From Tildeniella torsiva UHER 1998/13D (GTDB lineage: Bacteria; Cyanobacteriota; Cyanobacteriia; Phormidesmidales; Phormidesmidaceae), in the NCBI GenBank assembly GCA_019358835.1, contig JAHHIH010000019.1, forward strand, positions 1 through 64,000: a stretch of 64,000 bases of DNA. Reading direction: 5' to 3'. Below the pieces are notes generated by a model. The model was not told where the DNA came from and searched no databases. It saw nothing but the letters and a program-made list of their open reading frames with translations. Shown here one piece after another: positions 19,606-27,770 of the stretch. The position numbers were made by a program, and so were the translations under genes. Within the stretch, counting starts at the first letter, position 1, and the number at the start of each line of letters is the position of its first letter.

Positions 19606-20340
19606 GTGAACATACCTGAGCTATTTGCCCGTGGCGGTCTGGCCATGTGGCCGCTGCTCCTACTTTCAATCTTGGCCGTGGGCACCATTTTGGAGCGCAT
19701 CTGGTTTTGGTCGCGCATTTTGACCCGCGAGCGCGAGGTGTCTGGGCGTGTACTAGAAGCTGCCCGTCGCGATTGGGCCGCCGCCGCCGACATTGCCTAT
19801 CGCTCTGCCGCACTGCCCATGGGGCGATTCCTATCGACTCCCCTCAAGCTGCAATCTCCCGATCCAGAGGTGTTTCGGCTGGCCCTAGAAACCTCGGCCA
19901 ACGAAGAACTCTTAGCCATGAGCCGAGGCGAAAAAATTCTTGAGGCCGTGATTGCCCTGTCTCCTCTGCTGGGGCTGTTGGGTACTGTACTGGGCCTGAT
20001 CAACTCGCTCAGTTCCATTCAAATTAGTGACCTAGGCAGCGGGGATGCCACAGCGGGCACCTCCCTGGGCATTAGCGAGGCGCTAATTAGCACGGCCACC
20101 GGCTTGATTGTTGCCATTACCGCCCTGGCCTTTTATCGCTTGTTTCAGGGGTTTGTATTTGGCCAAGCCAAAATGTTTCGCCAGGCGGGGAGTGAGCTAG
20201 AGCTGCTCTACCGCCAGAGCTGGGCTCAGCTCCACGGGGTGTCGCCAGTGCCCGTACCTGTGCCAGTGCCAGCGGAGGCTCTGTCTGAGCCAAATTCTGC
20301 TGTGCCCGATGCGCCCTCTGTGGAGAAACCCTCGCTATGA
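19606..20340 (+). CDS. ExbB/TolQ/MotA-family proton channel protein
   Basis: A 244-residue inner membrane protein of the ExbB-TolQ family. I place the start at GTG 19606 because a perfect AGGAGG (19593-19598) precedes it by seven bases; a longer frame from 19585 runs through this site. Three membrane segments are visible: about residues 12-35, 110-135 (with [16 protein letters not shown]) and 150-175. With the ExbD-like protein it forms a proton channel that energises outer membrane transport or envelope integrity. A Pro/Val-rich tail ends the protein. Its stop overlaps the next start by four bases. Confidence 0.9.
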   Translation: MNIPELFARGGLAMWPLLLLSILAVGTILERIWFWSRILTREREVSGRVLEAARRDWAAAADIAYRSAALPMGRFLSTPLKLQSPDPEVFRLALETSANEELLAMSRGEKILEAVIALSPLLGLLGTVLGLINSLSSIQISDLGSGDATAGTSLGISEALISTATGLIVAITALAFYRLFQGFVFGQAKMFRQAGSELELLYRQSWAQLHGVSPVPVPVPVPAEALSEPNSAVPDAPSVEKPSL

Positions 20341-20972
20341 AAGTAGACCTGCTCGACAACCCTTCCAAGGATGTCCACCTGGAGATTGTGCCGCTGATCG
20401 ACATCATTTTTTGCATTCTGACGTTCTTTATTTTGGCGGCGGTGGGCCTCACCCGGCAGCAGGCCATTGACTTAGATCTGCCTACGGCCCAAACGGGGCA
20501 GCCCCTGCCTGGGCAGGTTGGTCAGGGGGCCGATCGCCTCTACGTCAGCATTGACGGCTTTGGGCAGATTTACCTTGACCAGCAGCCCGTGCCCATCGAG
20601 CTGCTCAGGGATGTGCTGGGTCAGTTTAGCCAGGTCAACCCCGGCGGGCTGATTGTGCTCTACGCCGCCCGCGATGCCCGCTATGAAGATGTCGTCGTTG
20701 TGCTCGACGAGCTGCGGGCGGTAGGGGGCGATCGCGTTGCCCTCGCCACCCTGCCTGCCAATACCACCCTGGGGCCAGAGGGCGATGCACCCGCCGATGA
20801 TCCGGCTCAGGTCCCCGAGGGGTTTCCCCAACAGACCCCTGAAGGCCAAATCCTTCCCCCCGGGTTTGGGCAGCCTGGCAGCGAGCCGGGTGCCCCTACA
20901 TCACCGCTGTTTCCCAGCGAACCCACTTCGCCGTTGCAGCCTACTCCCTCACCTGCTCCGACCAAACCTTAG
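20337..20972 (+). CDS. ExbD/TolR-family biopolymer transport protein
   Basis: A 211-residue protein with one N-terminal membrane helix (about residues 17-37). The conserved Asp of the proton path lies in [16 protein letters not shown] periplasmic ExbD/TolR domain follows to about residue 130. The last 65 residues are a Pro/Gln/Gly-rich tail not found in E. coli ExbD. ATGA overlap with the ExbB gene shows translational coupling. No TonB gene is visible next to it. Confidence 0.9.
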   Translation: MKVDLLDNPSKDVHLEIVPLIDIIFCILTFFILAAVGLTRQQAIDLDLPTAQTGQPLPGQVGQGADRLYVSIDGFGQIYLDQQPVPIELLRDVLGQFSQVNPGGLIVLYAARDARYEDVVVVLDELRAVGGDRVALATLPANTTLGPEGDAPADDPAQVPEGFPQQTPEGQILPPGFGQPGSEPGAPTSPLFPSEPTSPLQPTPSPAPTKP

Positions 20973-21138
20973 TTCAGAAAGACAGCAAAATCTGCCTCCA
21001 GATAGAGGTTGCCGACTCGGCGTTCCGGTTTTATGGGGAGGCCTGGGTTGGCCAGTGCCGAACGCTGAGATTCGGCTTTGCAACGACTGCATATCTGGTT
21101 TAGATAGCCTGGGAATTGTTCGATTTCCAGGCTTAGTT

Positions 21139-22443
21139 TTGCGTGAACATTGGTTTTTCCCAATTCTGAGGCGCAGTCGCCTGCGTGTCAGCCGTTTTGC
21201 GTTGGCTTTGGCTGTTATTGCCGGTACGGTGTTGTTTGGGGCTCACGTTTGGTCCCAGCAGCCGGTGACTATTTCCTTTTTGCTGCGGGCCGTAGAAGCC
21301 GACCAAATGCGGGGCCTGGCTGAGCAGTTTATGGCCGAGAACCCCGATATTCGCATCGAGATGGTGCGCGGCCCCAACGCTGCCGATGCGGTCGAGAACC
21401 TCTACACCACCTCTTTTCTGCTGGGTGACTCGCCCTACGACATTCTGTTTTCCGATGTGGTATGGATTCCCAAATTTGCCGCCGCTGGGTGGCTGCTAGA
21501 GCTGTCCGATCGCGTCGGTGAAGCCGATCTTGCTGACTTTCTGGAGGCCGATGTAGCGGCTGGTTTGTACCAAGACGGCCTGTACCGCATGCCCTTTCGC
21601 TCCGACATGGGTATGCTCTACTACCGCACCGACCTGCTCGATCAGGTGGGGCTAGAACCGCCCGAAACCTTTGATGATCTGATTGCCGCTTCCCAGACGA
21701 TTCAAGCGCAGACCGACGTGGACTGGGGGTTTGCCTGGCAGGGGTTGCAGTACGAAGGCCTGGTCACCAACTTTGTCGAACTGGTGGCGGGCTTCGGTGG
21801 CTTTTGGATTGATCCCGACACCCTCGACGTGGGCCTCGATCAGCCTGCGGGCGTTCAAGCGGCTGAATTCATGAAGACCGTGATCGACCAGGGCATTTCG
21901 CCCCCCGGCGTGACCAACTATGTGGAAGAAGACTCGCTGCGCCAGTTTGAGAATGGCAATGCGGCCTTTCTGCGCAACTGGCCCTACGCCTGGGCCGAGG
22001 CCAACCGGGAGGGCTCTCCCGTGGCCGGAAACATTGCCCTCAAACCGATGGTGCATGCCGAGGGCCAGCAGTCTGCGGCCTGCCTTGGGGGATGGGGCTT
22101 CGGCATTTCTGCAACCACCCCTCACCCGGAGGAATCCTGGCGCGTGGTCGAGTTTTTCACCAGCCCTGGCCCGATGAAAGAATTTATAACGGAATTTGCC
22201 TACGTGCCCAGCCGTCGCGCCCTGTTTACCGACCCTGATGTGCTGGCGGTGTTTCCCCACTACGAGCAGCTGCTAGAGGTGGCCGAAACCGCCATTCCTC
22301 GCCCGCCCGTGGGGCAATACGCCCAGCTTGCAGACATTCTGCAACGCTACCTGAGCGCCGCTATTTCTAGCCAGATGACGCCGGAAGCGGCCATGCAGGC
22401 GGCGGCGGGGGAGAGTCGGCGGGTGTTGGGAGTGGATGGGTAG
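21139..22443 (+). CDS. Sugar ABC transporter substrate-binding protein (CUT1 family)
   Basis: A family 1 extracellular solute-binding protein of about 434 residues from a TTG at 21139. That start gives a basic N-terminus and a hydrophobic segment (SRFALALAVIAGTVLFGAHVW). The frame is open further upstream but would overlap exbD. No lipobox cysteine is seen, so the protein is either cleaved or N-terminally anchored. Features of the maltose/trehalose-binding group are FMAENPDIRIEMV, PYDILFSDVVWIPKFAAAGWL and YRMPFRSDMGMLYYRTDLL. The sugar cannot be read from sequence; maltose, trehalose or glucosylglycerol are candidates. Confidence 0.88.
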   Translation: MREHWFFPILRRSRLRVSRFALALAVIAGTVLFGAHVWSQQPVTISFLLRAVEADQMRGLAEQFMAENPDIRIEMVRGPNAADAVENLYTTSFLLGDSPYDILFSDVVWIPKFAAAGWLLELSDRVGEADLADFLEADVAAGLYQDGLYRMPFRSDMGMLYYRTDLLDQVGLEPPETFDDLIAASQTIQAQTDVDWGFAWQGLQYEGLVTNFVELVAGFGGFWIDPDTLDVGLDQPAGVQAAEFMKTVIDQGISPPGVTNYVEEDSLRQFENGNAAFLRNWPYAWAEANREGSPVAGNIALKPMVHAEGQQSAACLGGWGFGISATTPHPEESWRVVEFFTSPGPMKEFITEFAYVPSRRALFTDPDVLAVFPHYEQLLEVAETAIPRPPVGQYAQLADILQRYLSAAISSQMTPEAAMQAAAGESRRVLGVDG

Positions 22444-22475
22444 GGGTGGATGAGTGGATGAGTAGGGGGAGAGGG

Positions 22476-23378
22476 ATGGTGACTAAGGACTATATTCGGC
22501 GGCGGGATCAGCGGACGGGATGGCTGCTGATGTTGCCAGCGCTGCTGCTGTTGCTGCTGGTCTATGCTTTCCCAATTTTGCGGGCGTTTTGGCTGAGCTT
22601 TTTTATCGAAAACCTCAGCACCAACCTGGAGCCTGTGTTCACTGGTCTAGACAACTACGGGCTGATGATACAGGACGGTCGCTTCTGGCAGAGTATGCGG
22701 AATACGGCTGTCTTTACGGTGTTTACGCTATTTTTTGAGCTGATTTTGGGGCTGATTATTGCTCTGGCCCTCGATCAAGCCTTTCGAGGTCGCGGCCTGG
22801 CGCGGACGATCGCCATTCTCCCCTGGGCACTGCCCACCGCCCTCATTGCCCTGGCCTGGCGCTGGATTTTTAACAGCGAGTTTGGCGTCTGGAATGACCT
22901 ACTGTTGCGGTTTCAGCTAATCAGCAGCCCGGTGAACTGGCTGGGGGAACCGTTTTGGGCCATGGTGGCGGTGATTGCCGCCGACGTGTGGAAGACGACG
23001 TCTTTTGTGGCAATTTTGCTGCTGGCGGGGCTTCAGTCGATTTCCCAAGACCTTTACGAGGCCCATGCCCTCGATGGGGCTAGCCCCTGGCAGAGCTTTC
23101 GCCAGATCACGCTGCCGCTGATTGCGCCGCAGATTGTGATTGCCATGCTGTTTCGCTTTGCCCAGTCCTTTGGCATTTTCGACCTGATTCAGGTGATGAC
23201 CGGCGGCGGCCCCGGTGGGGCCACAGAGATGGTGTCGATCTATATCTACGCCGCTGTCATGCGCTACCTGGACTTTGGCTACGGAGCCGCCCTGGTGACG
23301 GTGACGTTTTTGGTGTTGGTGGCGGTCGTAGGGCTGACCTGGCTTTATCTCTCGCGTCTGCGGGCCAAGACCGAGTGA
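22476..23378 (+). CDS. Sugar ABC transporter permease, MalF/UgpA type
   Basis: About 300 residues and six membrane helices. The EAA loop reads EAHALDGASPWQSFRQITLPLIAPQI, which docks to the ATPase. The start is set at ATG 22476; an upstream GTG at 22446 would add ten odd residues encoded by a GGATGAGT-rich repeat. The gene follows the binding-protein gene by about 30 bases. Two permeases and a UgpC-type ATPase complete a standard CUT1 importer. Confidence 0.9.
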   Translation: MVTKDYIRRRDQRTGWLLMLPALLLLLLVYAFPILRAFWLSFFIENLSTNLEPVFTGLDNYGLMIQDGRFWQSMRNTAVFTVFTLFFELILGLIIALALDQAFRGRGLARTIAILPWALPTALIALAWRWIFNSEFGVWNDLLLRFQLISSPVNWLGEPFWAMVAVIAADVWKTTSFVAILLLAGLQSISQDLYEAHALDGASPWQSFRQITLPLIAPQIVIAMLFRFAQSFGIFDLIQVMTGGGPGGATEMVSIYIYAAVMRYLDFGYGAALVTVTFLVLVAVVGLTWLYLSRLRAKTE

Positions 23379-23397
23379 TTTTGGCCGATTTCTCCTT

Positions 23398-23427
23398 AGA
23401 GGGCAGACACGTGGGTCTGCCCCTACG
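23398..23427. repeat. GGGCAGAC...GTCTGCCCCTA palindromic repeat
   Basis: An imperfect inverted repeat with arms GGGCAGAC and GTCTGCCC, followed by CTACG. It belongs to the dispersed TAGGGGC...GCCCCTA family also found near 39390, 41390 and 50180. It lies between the two permease genes. Confidence 0.6.
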
Positions 23428-23460
23428 ACATCCATCCACCCACCCACTCATCCACTCGCC

Positions 23461-24345
23461 ATGACTACTGCCCCTCCCACCCCTGCCCCTCCCCAAACCG
23501 CCGATCGCGGCATCCCCTGGATGCGGGTGCTGCTGTGGGCGGCGATCGCATTCACCGTCATCTTTAGCCTGGCCCCGGTACTGTGGCAGGTGCTGACCTC
23601 GTTCAAAACCAACGCTGCCATCACCTCCGATGCAGTGGTGTATTTCCCCGGCTTAGATCAGCTCACCTTTGACCACTATTTGGATCTATTTCGGCGCAAC
23701 CAGTTCTACATCTACATGTTCAACAGTGCGCTGGTGGCGATTGTCTCCACGGTGCTGTGCCTGGCGCTGGGTTCTCCAGCGGCCTACGCCCTGGCCCGCC
23801 TGCGAATTCCGGGGGAGCAGGTGATTTTAGCAAGCGTGCTAATCGTTACCCTGTTTCCCTACATTTTGCTGTTCTTGGGCCTGCTCGAAGTAGTGCGTGC
23901 CCTGGGCCTCGCCAACAACTACCTGGCGCTGATTATTCCCTACACCGCCATCAACCTGCCGCTGACCATTTTGGTGATGCGCAGCTTTTTTCAGCAGCTG
24001 CCCCGCGATTTAGAAGATTCAGCCCGCGTGGATGGCTACAACACGGTGCAGATGCTCTGGCGCATTGTGCTGCCCATGACCCTGCCCGCCCTGGTGACCA
24101 CCGGCATTCTGGCGTTTATCTTCGCCTGGAATGAGTACCTGTTTGCCCTCACCTTTATGACCCGTGAGGGGATGAAGACCATCCCCGTCGCCGCCGCTCA
24201 GCTCGGTGTGACCACCCTGTTTGAGGTGCCCTATGGCTCCCTAGCCGCCGCGACTGTGGTGGGTACGCTGCCCCTGGTGCTGCTGGTGCTGTTCTTCCAG
24301 CGCCGCATTGTGCAGGGCCTGACCTCTGGCTCTGTTAAGGGGTGA
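23461..24345 (+). CDS. Sugar ABC transporter permease, MalG/UgpE type
   Basis: A 294-residue inner membrane protein with six helices and the EAA-like loop DLEDSARVDGYNTVQMLWRIVLPMTLPAL, plus the helix FIFAWNEYLFALTF typical of MalG. It starts at ATG 23461 after a C-rich spacer of 80 bases. It pairs with the upstream permease to form the channel of the importer. Confidence 0.9.
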   Translation: MTTAPPTPAPPQTADRGIPWMRVLLWAAIAFTVIFSLAPVLWQVLTSFKTNAAITSDAVVYFPGLDQLTFDHYLDLFRRNQFYIYMFNSALVAIVSTVLCLALGSPAAYALARLRIPGEQVILASVLIVTLFPYILLFLGLLEVVRALGLANNYLALIIPYTAINLPLTILVMRSFFQQLPRDLEDSARVDGYNTVQMLWRIVLPMTLPALVTTGILAFIFAWNEYLFALTFMTREGMKTIPVAAAQLGVTTLFEVPYGSLAAATVVGTLPLVLLVLFFQRRIVQGLTSGSVKG

Positions 24346-24385
24346 TGGGGTGATGGGAAAGACAAGACTGGAGTTGTAGTCACAA

Positions 24386-24502
24386 ACTCTAACCCTCCCA
24401 TCCCACTCCCTACTCCATCCCCTCCCTACCCCCCATTCCCTACTCCATCCCCCCCTACTCCCCACTCCCTACTCCATCCCCCCCTACTCCCCACTCCCCA
24501 AA
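24386..24502. repeat. C-rich tandem repeat
   Basis: A low-complexity stretch made of short words such as CCCTACTCCAT and CCCCACTCCC, arranged as about 28-base units in at least two imperfect copies. It fills the 160-base gap between the permease and ATPase genes. Related C-rich words occur at 22441-22475, 23428-23460 and 38452-38570. No coding sequence is present. Confidence 0.7.
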
Positions 24503-24506
24503 GACC

Positions 24507-25574
24507 ATGGCCAAACTCGAACTCCAAAACCTCACCAAATCCTATAGCCGCGATATTGTGCCGGTAAAGCAGCTCAACCTGGAGGTGGAAGACAACGAGT
24601 TTCTGACCCTAGTGGGGCCATCGGGCTGCGGTAAATCCACCATTCTGCGGCTGATTGCAGGGTTGGATCAGCCCACGGAGGGGCGGGTGATGATTGGCGA
24701 TCGCGATGTCAGTCGGCTGGCACCGGGCGATCGCAACATCGCCATGGTCTTTCAGAGCTACGCCCTCTATCCCCACATGACGGTGCGCGACAATGTGGCC
24801 TCGGGGCTCAAAATGCATCATCTGCCGGCGGGCGATATTCAAAAGCGGGTGCAGGAGGTGTCTGAGGTGCTGGGCCTCGATCCACTGCTGGATCGCAAGC
24901 CCGCTAAGCTCTCGGGCGGACAGCGCCAGCGGGTGGCTCTGGCCCGCGCCCTAGTGCGCAACCCCGACGTGTTTTTGCTCGACGAACCCCTCAGCAACCT
25001 CGATGCCCTGCTGCGCGAGCAGGTGCGGGCCGATCTCAAACAAATTTTTGCTGACCAAAAATCACCTATCGTCTACGTCACCCACGACCAGACCGAAGCC
25101 ATGACCCTATCCACCAAGGTGGCGGTGCTCAACAACGGCTATCTGCAACAGCTGGGTCATCCCCACGACATCTACAAAACCCCGGCCAATCGGTTTGTGG
25201 CCAGCTTCATCGGCAGCCCCCAGATGAACTTGATCCCCCTCAGCCGTGCCGGTAATAACGTGGCTCTGGGCGATTTCAACATTCCGCTGCCCATCGGAGT
25301 CCAGGCTGCCTCCGTGGTGCTGGGCATTCGTCCCGAGCATCTGCGGCTGCCTCGCGACGGCAATGCCCACACCGTCAGCGGCCCGGTGTTTTTGGTGGAA
25401 AACCTGGGCATGCACGACCTGGTGAGCCTTAGAGTACAGGGCGACCCCAACCTCACTCTGCGGGCGCTGCTGCCCGCAGATGCCGCCTGGAGCAAGGAGA
25501 ATCTGAAACTGGCGCTGCCGCCCGAGGCGATCCACTGGTTTGACGGCGAAACTGGGCAGCGGCTTACAGCATAG
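24507..25574 (+). CDS. Sugar ABC transporter ATP-binding protein, UgpC/MalK type
   Basis: A 355-residue ATPase. Walker A GPSGCGKST lies at 37-45, Q-loop VFQSYALYP at 91-99, signature LSGGQ at 135-139, and Walker B FLLDEP at 156-161. A C-terminal TOBE/OB regulatory domain spans about 240-350, with LGIRPEHL. Length is normal for MalK. It completes the binding protein-permease-permease-ATPase set and powers uptake at the inner membrane. Confidence 0.93.
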   Translation: MAKLELQNLTKSYSRDIVPVKQLNLEVEDNEFLTLVGPSGCGKSTILRLIAGLDQPTEGRVMIGDRDVSRLAPGDRNIAMVFQSYALYPHMTVRDNVASGLKMHHLPAGDIQKRVQEVSEVLGLDPLLDRKPAKLSGGQRQRVALARALVRNPDVFLLDEPLSNLDALLREQVRADLKQIFADQKSPIVYVTHDQTEAMTLSTKVAVLNNGYLQQLGHPHDIYKTPANRFVASFIGSPQMNLIPLSRAGNNVALGDFNIPLPIGVQAASVVLGIRPEHLRLPRDGNAHTVSGPVFLVENLGMHDLVSLRVQGDPNLTLRALLPADAAWSKENLKLALPPEAIHWFDGETGQRLTA

Positions 25575-25628
25575 AGTTTGTGGGCTTAGAATCTAAGATA
25601 GGAACTTCACCTAAAAACAAGTCTAGCC

Positions 25629-25892
25629 ATGAGCCCAACGTTGCAGCGGGTAATACGTGAGCTAAAAATGCTTAGTTCTGAAGAGCAATGGACGTTACTG
25701 AGTTATTTAGTCAGTCAACTTCAGATGAAAGCGAGCTTGTTGAAGCATCCATCTCCAGCTGGCCCGAGCTCAGACGATACTTTAGAGATCGATAGACTGT
25801 TGAAAGAAACGAGCGGCAGCTGGGGAAATTTAAGTGTTGAGGAGATTGATGCAGAGATGGACAGGCAGAGAGCATTCAGCTGGGGAGAATAG
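25629..25892 (+). CDS. Antitoxin-like protein of a PIN toxin pair
   Basis: An 87-residue acidic protein. The first 35 residues form a helix (RVIRELKMLSSEEQWTLLSYLVSQLQ) seen in many cyanobacterial antitoxin-like ORFs. The tail with EEIDAEMDRQRAFSWGE is typical of the toxin-contacting end of such proteins. I do not recognise a named DNA-binding domain. It is twelve bases upstream of a PIN-domain toxin gene, which is the main reason for the call. Confidence 0.65.
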   Translation: MSPTLQRVIRELKMLSSEEQWTLLSYLVSQLQMKASLLKHPSPAGPSSDDTLEIDRLLKETSGSWGNLSVEEIDAEMDRQRAFSWGE

Positions 25893-25903
25893 AGATCAAT
25901 CCA

Positions 25904-26257
25904 GTGGATCTACTCTTTGACACCAACATCTTTATCTACCACTTGAACAACCAGCTCCCACCATCTGGGAAGACGATCCTGAAGCTGGGCCTTGCAGGAC
26001 AAGGAGCGTACTCTGTGATCTCCAAGATTGAGCTGCTGGGCTTTCAACAATCTCAGGCCGCTGATCGGCAAGCTCAACAAATCTTGTCTAGACTGGCTGA
26101 GCTGCCTTTGACAGCAGACGTCGCTGAGCGAACCATTCACCTTCGCAAGCAGCTCAGAATCAAAGTTCCTGACGCTATTATTGCTGCAACGGCTTTGGAA
26201 TATTCTCTACAGTTCGTCACCCGAAATACGACAGACTTTGCCAAATTGAGACCTTGA
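25904..26257 (+). CDS. PIN-domain toxin (VapC-like ribonuclease)
   Basis: A 117-residue PIN nuclease with a GTG start. The acidic residues for the Mg2+ site are visible: DTN at residues 6-8, Glu in SKIELLG near 43, Asp in VPDAIIAATA near 95, and the C-terminal TRNTTDFAKL. VapC toxins cleave tRNA or rRNA when freed of antitoxin. It interrupts the series of transport genes and, with its partner upstream, forms a typical accessory module. Confidence 0.85.
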   Translation: MDLLFDTNIFIYHLNNQLPPSGKTILKLGLAGQGAYSVISKIELLGFQQSQAADRQAQQILSRLAELPLTADVAERTIHLRKQLRIKVPDAIIAATALEYSLQFVTRNTTDFAKLRP

Positions 26258-26304
26258 AGGTCATAAATCCTTTCGAGGATTAGCTTGTTCCCCCAGAAAT
26301 ATCG

Positions 26305-26958
26305 ATGCTGACGACTCTACAAAACGCCTATCAGTACGCGCTGGAGAACAGCGATCGCATCCTCACCGCCCTGCAACAACACCTATTGTTAGTAGCGGTG
26401 CCCCTGGCGATTGGGCTGCTGGTGGGGTTGCCCCTGGGGCTGTGGAGTGCGCGATCGCGCCTTGTTTCCACTGTTATGCTCAACAGCTTCAACGCTCTGC
26501 GCGTCATCCCTAGCCTGGCGGTGCTGTTTTTGGCGGTGCCCGTGCTGGGGTTGAGCTTTTGGTCGGCGGTGCTGGCGCTAACGCTGCTGGTGATGCCGCC
26601 CATTCTCATCAGCACCGATGTGGCCTTTCGCACCATTAGCCCCGCCATTCGCGAGGCGGCTACGGGCATGGGCATGCCCCGGGTTGACATTCTCAAAACC
26701 GTCGAAATTCCCCTGGCGCTACCGGTGGTGATCGCGGGCATCAAAACCGCCACGGTGGAGGTGATCGCCAGCGCGACCCTGGCGGCCTTTGTGGGGGCGG
26801 GCGGGCTAGGGGCGTTTATTGTGCTGGGGTTTGCCGCCTACGACCCGGCGATTTTGCTGGTGGGGGCGGTGCCGGTAGCGCTGCTGGCCCTGCTGGCGGA
26901 GGTGGGGTTGAGTGCCGTGCAGCGAGCCGCGCAGCCGCCGGGGGTGCGATCGGCCTAG
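26305..26958 (+). CDS. ABC transporter permease, OpuB/ProW osmoprotectant type
   Basis: A 217-residue permease with about five helices. The pattern LLLVAVPLAIGLLVGLPLGLWSAR, the ALRVIPSLAVLFLAVPVLG segment, and the EAA loop REAATGMGMPRVDILKTVEIPLALPVVIAG match the OpuBB/OpuBD group for glycine betaine or choline uptake. No cognate ATPase or binding protein of this type is adjacent. It begins 47 bases after the PIN gene. Confidence 0.85.
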   Translation: MLTTLQNAYQYALENSDRILTALQQHLLLVAVPLAIGLLVGLPLGLWSARSRLVSTVMLNSFNALRVIPSLAVLFLAVPVLGLSFWSAVLALTLLVMPPILISTDVAFRTISPAIREAATGMGMPRVDILKTVEIPLALPVVIAGIKTATVEVIASATLAAFVGAGGLGAFIVLGFAAYDPAILLVGAVPVALLALLAEVGLSAVQRAAQPPGVRSA

Positions 26959-27010
26959 GGAGGACAGACGCTGCCCTTGGGATTAACATGTTGCGGAAAT
27001 GCGGCAAATA

Positions 27011-27026
27011 AAGTACAAGTGTACTT
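27011..27026. terminator. Short hairpin at the end of the response regulator gene
   Basis: AAGTAC and GTACTT arms flank a four-base loop and overlap the response regulator stop codon. It lies between two convergent genes and may help termination, but the stem is only six base pairs. Confidence 0.3.
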
Positions 27027-27426
27027 ATTCGGCATCTCCCATCGTGGCTTTAATTTGATCCACAAATTCCTGATGGTCAATAACTGGCTTAGAAATATAG
27101 CCATCGGCCCCGCTCTGGCTCAAGAAATTCTCGCGATCGCCCTCCATGGCGTGGGCGGTCACCAAAATCACCGGCAGCTTGGCCGTGGCGGGGTCAGACT
27201 TCAGCAATTGGGTGATCTTGATGCCATCCATCGGCTTGCCCTGGTACATGCTGTGGGCCAGCGACACATCCATCAACACCACGTCAACCTCACCACTGCG
27301 GGCAATGCTCATCACCTCGGCGACGTCTTCTGTGTGCTTAACCGCCAGGCCTCCGCGTTTGGTCAATATTTTAGAAAATACTCGGGCATTTACCAGGTCG
27401 TCTTCAACGAGTAAGACGGTCTTCAT
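27025..27426 (-). CDS. CheY/DivK-like single-domain response regulator
   Basis: A 133-residue receiver domain with no output domain. The acidic pocket is E8-D9-D10 and the phosphoacceptor is about Asp53 in VVLMDVS. The conserved Thr lies in ILVTAHA and Lys in YISKPV. Such proteins relay phosphate to other partners or act by direct binding. No kinase is adjacent; the histidine kinase in the window is 20 kb away. It is convergent with the OpuB-type permease. Confidence 0.9.
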   Translation of the reverse strand: MKTVLLVEDDLVNARVFSKILTKRGGLAVKHTEDVAEVMSIARSGEVDVVLMDVSLAHSMYQGKPMDGIKITQLLKSDPATAKLPVILVTAHAMEGDRENFLSQSGADGYISKPVIDHQEFVDQIKATMGDAE

Positions 27427-27770
27427 CGCGTGTGTCTATCCCTGTCTTTGGAGGAATATGGTCGTTAAACAATAGTTGTCAGGTCGATGCGCCAGCTCCA
27501 TCTAGGCTGCCATAGCCATGACTTTCCTGGGTAAGCTTTTAGGTGAGCGACCCATGCCGGGTAGACTAAAGTGCCCAGATGCTTGCCATACCCACAAGCT
27601 TGCCTATAAGTTACAGCATTGTTAACGCCGATTTATCAAGGCCCATTAAATTTAGACTGCGCATTGGGCCTCGCCGCGTCAATTCAAGCGTAGGCTATGG
27701 CTAAACTCCAGCTACGGCCCGGTCTACCCCGCCTCACTTCCCCATTTAGTCTCATCCAGGACCCCCGCCC
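27427..27770. other. Gene-free spacer upstream of gyrA/parC
   Basis: About 344 bases between two divergent genes. It must contain promoters for the response regulator (leftward) and the topoisomerase gene (rightward). I see no ORF, tRNA or clear hairpin, and no motif strong enough to name. Confidence 0.6.

Noticed and set aside
20737-21138. Long N-terminal extension of the sugar-binding protein overlapping exbD
   Set aside because: It would read through exbD in another frame; the signal-peptide-like start at 21139 is better.
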